Shown here one piece after another: positions 60,057 to 64,000 of a DNA stretch of 64,000 nucleotides; the stretch's first letter is position 1, and each line of letters begins with the position of its first letter. Source of the DNA: an uncultured Clostridia bacterium. Its GTDB lineage: Bacteria > Bacillota > Clostridia > Oscillospirales > Acutalibacteraceae. The DNA is taken from assembly GCA_937876205.1 (NCBI GenBank), contig CALEII010000013.1, positions 16,728 to 80,727 on the forward strand, written 5' to 3'. The translations under genes and the position numbers were made by a program. The notes under the pieces are model-generated. The model was not told the DNA's origin. It was given only the letters and a program-made list of their open reading frames with translations, and did no database searches.

Positions 60057-62078
60057 TCAGAATTTATCAATTTTACTTGCAACACGAAGAATCTGTCTTG
60101 CTTCATTTGCAGTGATAGTATTGTCTGAATTAAGATCACCCGCAATAAAGAACGGATTCAGAAGAGTTGTAAGCTTAGCAGAAGCCCTGAGAGCTTCTCT
60201 TGCATCGGCAGCGTTGACAAAACCGTCTCCGTTAAGGTCACCCTTTATGATAACACAGGTTGTGTCGATGGGAGCACTTTCCTGAGTCTCTTTATCATAT
60301 TTTATAAGGAAAAGGAAGCATCCTGTGCCGATAACAATATCGCCTGTAAGCTGAGTGGGAGCCATATCTGTAACAAGTATATGTCCCGGATATTCAAACT
60401 GAAGTCTGACATCATCAACTGTCATACCGGGTGTAACACCGTAAAGACAGGACCTGTTGCTGTTAAATGTAAGCTTTGAACCGGAAATGAGATTGAGCAT
60501 TTTAACATCATCCGGCATCGGTTCAACAAGTTCAGGAATATCTTCTGTGAAAATATCACCGCAGACATTACAAGTTCCCTGCTTTTCACCCTTTGTAACA
60601 GCTGTGGGATCCTTAATAACAGTCCACTCATCTGCCTTATGACCGAGAACGGGAATATCAGTATTATCAATACTGTCACAAACGGAACATACTCTGGATT
60701 TCACACCGACTTCGTCACAGGTGGGCTCAGCAGTCACAACCCAGCCTTCAGAATCTGTAGTTTCATTTATAATCCACTTATGACCGAGCGCTTCTGTCTT
60801 CTCTGATTTGATTTCACCGCATACGGTACAGGTGTGATTACGTTCACCCTGATTTACACAATCGGGCTTCTTTGTTTCAACCCAATCACCCCAGGAGTGA
60901 CCTGTTGTAAGCTTGATTTCATCATCTGTAACACCGCAGACTGTACACGTTCTGCGTTTTACGCCGTCTGTTGTGCAAGAGAGTTCACTGATAGTAACCC
61001 ATCCGCTCCAGCTGTGACCGTTTGCATCAACAGGCTGCGTCTCGACAGCATTGCATTTTATACATCTGTGCATTCTGGAGCCACCGAGAACACAATCGGG
61101 CTCAAGAGTTATTTTCCACTCTCCGAAGGAATGAGTGCAATTATCAATAACCTCTGTGACAAGTCCGTTATTTTCAGACCATACCTTTGCAGTAGAATCG
61201 GAATAACAATAAACGGTAAAATCCTTTACCGGCTCATTATCACGGTATCCCATAGCCTTTGTTCCTATTATAATAACAGAAGAAGGCACAGAAAGATAAT
61301 TGAGCTTCTCTGTATCCGCAAATGAGAAATTACCGATGTAATACAAGCCGTCGGGGATCACCACGGAGGAGACCTGTGTATCATAAAAAGCGTAATCGGC
61401 AATACATCTCATACCGTCAGGAATAACAATCTTATCAGCACTACCTTTTATACCGTAAACAACCTTACCAAGAGTCAAAATGCCTTCCGGCTGTTCTTTG
61501 TACCACAATGTACCGTCAAAGGCGTATCTGCCGACTGACTGAACAGAATCAAGAAGCTTTACAGATGAAAGCGCAGTACAGTTTCTGAATGCAGCATATC
61601 CTATCTTTGTAGACGGGATTGTGATGTTCTGCAGTGAAGTGCATCCGTCAAAAGCATAATAACCAATTGATGTGTAAGATGAACTGATAGTGACATCCGT
61701 CAGCGATACACAGTCAGCAAAAGCAGAGTCACCTATTGACGCAACAGATGCAGGAATAACCACCGACTCAAGAGATGCACAGCCGCTGAATGCTTCTTTC
61801 ATAATTCTGAGAACGTGAGAAGATACAGTTACACTTTTCACCACTGAATTAGAAGCAAATGCACCGCTGCTGATTTCAACAACAGTTCTGCCGTCAAGGA
61901 TATCGGGAATAACAACCTCTGCTTCTATGCCGTTATAGCCTGTAATTCTGACGCTTGCACTACCCTGTATAACTTCATATTCAAAGCCTTGTGAAGATGC
62001 AGCAGATGCCGGTATAAATACAGACATAAGCATCACTGCAACCATAACAGTGGCAAGAATACGCTTACAGAATCCTTT
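60057..62078 (-). CDS. Secreted BspA-type leucine-rich repeat protein with cysteine-pair repeats and a C-terminal dockerin
   Basis: 673 residues. A signal peptide (about 1-28; MLMSVFIPASA) is followed by BspA-type LRR_5 repeats (about 65-280; units such as AFSGCASLESVVIPASVASI). Then come five repeats of about 40 residues with a Trp, one or two cysteines and an RxCxxC pair followed by a Gly-His (for example HTCTVCGEIKSEKTEALGH). The last 60 residues form a type I dockerin with two calcium loops, GDLNGDGFVNAADAREALR and GDLNSDNTITANEARQILR. It could attach to a cohesin scaffold or the cell surface. The ATG at 62078 follows GAGAGGCG. It lies 20 bases after metY. Confidence 0.85.
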   Translation of the reverse strand, partial: KGFCKRILATVMVAVMLMSVFIPASAASSQGFEYEVIQGSASVRITGYNGIEAEVVIPDILDGRTVVEISSGAFASNSVVKSVTVSSHVLRIMKEAFSGCASLESVVIPASVASIGDSAFADCVSLTDVTISSSYTSIGYYAFDGCTSLQNITIPSTKIGYAAFRNCTALSSVKLLDSVQSVGRYAFDGTLWYKEQPEGILTLGKVVYGIKGSADKIVIPDGMRCIADYAFYDTQVSSVVIPDGLYYIGNFSFADTEKLNYLSVPSSVIIIGTKAMGYRDNEPVKDFTVYCYSDSTAKVWSENNGLVTEVIDNCTHSFGEWKITLEPDCVLGGSRMHRCIKCNAVETQPVDANGHSWSGWVTISELSCTTDGVKRRTCTVCGVTDDEIKLTTGHSWGDWVETKKPDCVNQGERNHTCTVCGEIKSEKTEALGHKWIINETTDSEGWVVTAEPTCDEVGVKSRVCSVCDSIDNTDIPVLGHKADEWTVIKDPTAVTKGEKQGTCNVCGDIFTEDIPELVEPMPDDVKMLNLISGSKLTFNSNRSCLYGVTPGMTVDDVRLQFEYPGHILVTDMAPTQLTGDIVIGTGCFLFLIKYDKETQESAPIDTTCVIIKGDLNGDGFVNAADAREALRASAKLTTLLNPFFIAGDLNSDNTITANEARQILRVASKIDKF

Positions 62079-62098
62079 CATTAGCATCGCCTCTCTCA

Positions 62099-63373
62099 TT
62101 AAATCTTGTCGAGAGCCTGCTGAATATCATTTATGATATCCGAGGCATTTTCAATACCTACCGAAAATCTGACAAGGTCAGGTGATACACCGCATTCTAC
62201 AAGCTCTTTATCACTGAGCTGACGGTGAGTTGATGATGCAGGATGAAGAACACAGGTTCTTGCATCTGCAACGTGTGTTACAATTGCAGCAAGCTCAAGA
62301 GAATTCATAAACTTCTCAGCAGCTTCTCTGCCGCCCTTAACACCGAATGAAACAACACCGCAAGTGCCGTTCGGCATATATTTCTTAGCCATTTCATAAT
62401 ACTTATTTCCGGGAAGACCGGGATAGTTAACCCAAGCAATCTTGTCATTTGCTTCAAGGTATTCTGCAACCTTCTGAGCATTCTGACAGTGTCTTTCCAT
62501 ACGAAGAGCAAGAGTTTCAAGACCAACATTGAGATAGAAAGCGTTCTGAGGTGACGGAGTTGAGCCGTAGTCACGCAGAAGCTGAGCAACGATCTTTGTA
62601 ACATAGCCTGCTTTGCCGAAATCCTTAGTATAGACTGCACCGTGATAACTTTCATCGGGAGTTGTAAGACCCGGGAATTTATCATTCTGATCCCAATCGA
62701 AATTACCGCTGTCAACAACGCAACCACCGATTGTTGATGCGTGACCTTCCATATATTTTGTTGTGGAATGAGTAACAATGTCAGCACCGAATTCAAAAGG
62801 TCTGCAGTTGACAGGTGTGGGGAATGTATTATCGATAATCAGAGGAACACCGTTAGCGTGAGCAACCTTTGCAAACTTCTCAATGTCAAGCACATCAAGA
62901 GACGGATTTGCAATAGTTTCACCGAAAACAGCCTTTGTGTTAGGTCTGAAGGCTGCCTGAAGCTCTTCTTCAGTACAGTTAGGGTCAACAAATGTAACAT
63001 CAATGCCTATTTTTCTCATTGTAACATTAAAAAGGTTGAATGTGCCGCCGTAAATGGTTGCTGCACTGATAAAGTGATCGCCTGCTCCCATAATATTGAT
63101 AAGTGAGAAGAAGTTTGCAGCCTGACCTGATGATGTGAGAACGCCTGCAACACCACTTTCAAGTGCTGTGATTTTTGCAGCAACAGCATCACTTGTGGGG
63201 TTTGCAAGACGGGTATACATATAACCGGGCTCAAGGTCAAAGAGCTTTGCCATATCGGCACTTGTGTCATATTTAAAAGTTGTGCTCTGACAGATAGGAA
63301 GAACTCTGGGTTCGCCGCTCTTGGGTTTGTAACCTGCCTGCACGCATAATGTGTCTATTTTATAGTCTGCCAT
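62099..63373 (-). CDS. metY: O-acetylhomoserine aminocarboxypropyltransferase (sulfhydrylase)
   Basis: 424-residue PLP enzyme that makes homocysteine from O-acetylhomoserine and sulphide. YTRLANPTSDAV and TSSGQAA bind the cofactor phosphate, and the Schiff-base lysine is in THSTTKYMEGH. RTCVLHPASSTHRQL and RFSVGIENASDI are typical of the Cys/Met class. GGAGTAA precedes the ATG. It follows apgM by 15 bases. No SAM riboswitch or T-box lies upstream in the window. Confidence 0.93.
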   Translation of the reverse strand: MADYKIDTLCVQAGYKPKSGEPRVLPICQSTTFKYDTSADMAKLFDLEPGYMYTRLANPTSDAVAAKITALESGVAGVLTSSGQAANFFSLINIMGAGDHFISAATIYGGTFNLFNVTMRKIGIDVTFVDPNCTEEELQAAFRPNTKAVFGETIANPSLDVLDIEKFAKVAHANGVPLIIDNTFPTPVNCRPFEFGADIVTHSTTKYMEGHASTIGGCVVDSGNFDWDQNDKFPGLTTPDESYHGAVYTKDFGKAGYVTKIVAQLLRDYGSTPSPQNAFYLNVGLETLALRMERHCQNAQKVAEYLEANDKIAWVNYPGLPGNKYYEMAKKYMPNGTCGVVSFGVKGGREAAEKFMNSLELAAIVTHVADARTCVLHPASSTHRQLSDKELVECGVSPDLVRFSVGIENASDIINDIQQALDKI

Positions 63374-63388
63374 AATTATTACTCCTTT

Positions 63389-64000
63389 TTATTTTCCGAG
63401 GAAATATTTCATAAGTTCAACACCGCTGTCAAAATACACGCCTGTAGATTTTGCAGTGTTTTCATTGACTGTTTCAACACCCTGTTTCTCACCGTTCTTG
63501 TGATATATCATAAACGGAACAGGATCTCTTGCGTGTGTCATCGTAACAAGAGGTGTTGGATGGTCGGGAAGAATCATAATCTTGTAATCATCATATTTTT
63601 CGAGCTCTTCAATAACAACGGGAAGCACCTTTTTGTCAATGATTTCAATTGCTCTGACTTTGTTTTCAGGCTCGTGTCTGTGACCGCACTCATCGGGAGC
63701 TTCAATATGAATATAAACAAAATCCTGACCTTTTCTGAATTCTTCAACTGCAGTCTGAGCCTTGCCGTCAAAGTTTGTATCTATGTAGCCTGTTGCACCC
63801 TTCACATCAGGAGTATTCATCTTTGCACAGCCACCGATACCCTTAAGCAAGTCAACAGCAGAAATAATACTGCCCTTAAGACCGAATTTTTCTTCAAAAG
63901 ATTCAAGTGCAGGCTTTGTACCTTCACCCCAGAGCCAGATTGAGTTGGCAGGACGCTTACCCTCAGCAATTCTTCTCTTATTTACAGGATGGTCTTTAAG
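63389..64000 (-). CDS. apgM: Cofactor-independent phosphoglycerate mutase, archaeal (ApgM) type, 5' end missing
   Basis: The last 203 codons of a larger gene; the 5' part lies beyond the right edge and the frame is open to base 64000. Visible are RPANSIWLWGEGTKP, DVKGATGYIDT, HIEAPDECGHRHEP, ILPDHPTP and THARDPVPF. These give the metal-binding Asp and His residues of the alkaline-phosphatase-like iPGM family (ApgM, also annotated as homoserine-kinase-like ThrH). It interconverts 3- and 2-phosphoglycerate in glycolysis. It is first in view of a unit with metY and the LRR/dockerin gene. Confidence 0.9.
   Translation of the reverse strand, partial: LKDHPVNKRRIAEGKRPANSIWLWGEGTKPALESFEEKFGLKGSIISAVDLLKGIGGCAKMNTPDVKGATGYIDTNFDGKAQTAVEEFRKGQDFVYIHIEAPDECGHRHEPENKVRAIEIIDKKVLPVVIEELEKYDDYKIMILPDHPTPLVTMTHARDPVPFMIYHKNGEKQGVETVNENTAKSTGVYFDSGVELMKYFLGK

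Noticed and set aside
63374..63388. SAM riboswitch before metY
   Set aside because: Only 15 bases separate it from the preceding gene; no riboswitch can fit, and it should be cotranscribed.
1..64000. CRISPR arrays, rRNA or tRNA genes, insertion sequences with terminal repeats
   Set aside because: None was recognised in the intergenic regions by eye; a covariance-model tRNA scan was not possible.

Overview
The window looks like chromosomal DNA of an anaerobic, spore-forming Clostridia bacterium, most likely of the Oscillospirales (Ruminococcus-like). This is inferred from moderate-to-low GC with AGA-dominated arginine codons, sporulation genes (a CotJC-type catalase, spoIIID, a spoIVFA/spoIVFB-like pair, a DUF1540 peptide), a secreted dockerin protein, ECF transporter genes and the TIGR03960/TIGR03936 radical-SAM pair. 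No rRNA, tRNA, CRISPR array or intact mobile element was seen. The last gene runs off the right edge.

Layout. 1-830: a GC-rich Mn-catalase/CotJC gene unlike its surroundings. 1038-5705: a Rieske-flavoprotein, a decayed mobile-element gene and a type IA topoisomerase (topB), read here as the scar of an integrative element. 5770-7730: a CPBP protease with two related small membrane proteins. 7798-13211: araD-dnaE-pfkA. 13439-15155: spoIIID, a YkgJ-type protein and a PHP phosphoesterase. 15250-19750: a GlpA-like/GlpB-like/DUF1667 redox operon and a cytoplasmic alpha-L-fucosidase. 19769-22836: tcdA, an NAD-dependent epimerase with a putative operator, and a secreted endonuclease/exonuclease/phosphatase-fold protein.

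22907-36792 is one unbroken leftward run of fifteen genes (ruvC-ruvA-ruvB-glmM-methyltransferase-ecfA1-ecfA2-ecfT-truA-DUF5711-cvpA-pgsA-DUF2156/GNAT-DJ-1-mltG). It joins recombination, cell-wall precursor supply, vitamin import, RNA modification and lipid synthesis, with gaps of 33 bases or less and no visible terminator. 36945-39826: an Eis-like acetyltransferase, a nitroreductase and an alpha/beta hydrolase. 39867-43239: tig-clpP-clpX. 43360-46874: a phosphoesterase, a DUF1540 peptide, thrC and a dipeptidase. 46884-50918: rplS, three tandem signal peptidase I genes, rbgA, rnhB and a YraN-type gene. 51117-55046: the radical-SAM pair and the spoIVF-like pair. 55254-56789: comM/yifB with a LexA-like box. 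56957-59997: phosphoglucomutase, a 33-residue membrane peptide and a U32 protein. 60057-64000: apgM (partial), metY and a secreted LRR/dockerin protein.

Starts were moved inward wherever a Shine-Dalgarno (SD) sequence and family alignment agreed; several key genes (clpX, ruvC, spoIIID, the Rieske gene) appear to start with TTG. Most of the window is core housekeeping DNA. The unusual parts are the element scar, the foreign-looking catalase, the triple lepB array, and several regulatory sites read directly from the sequence.
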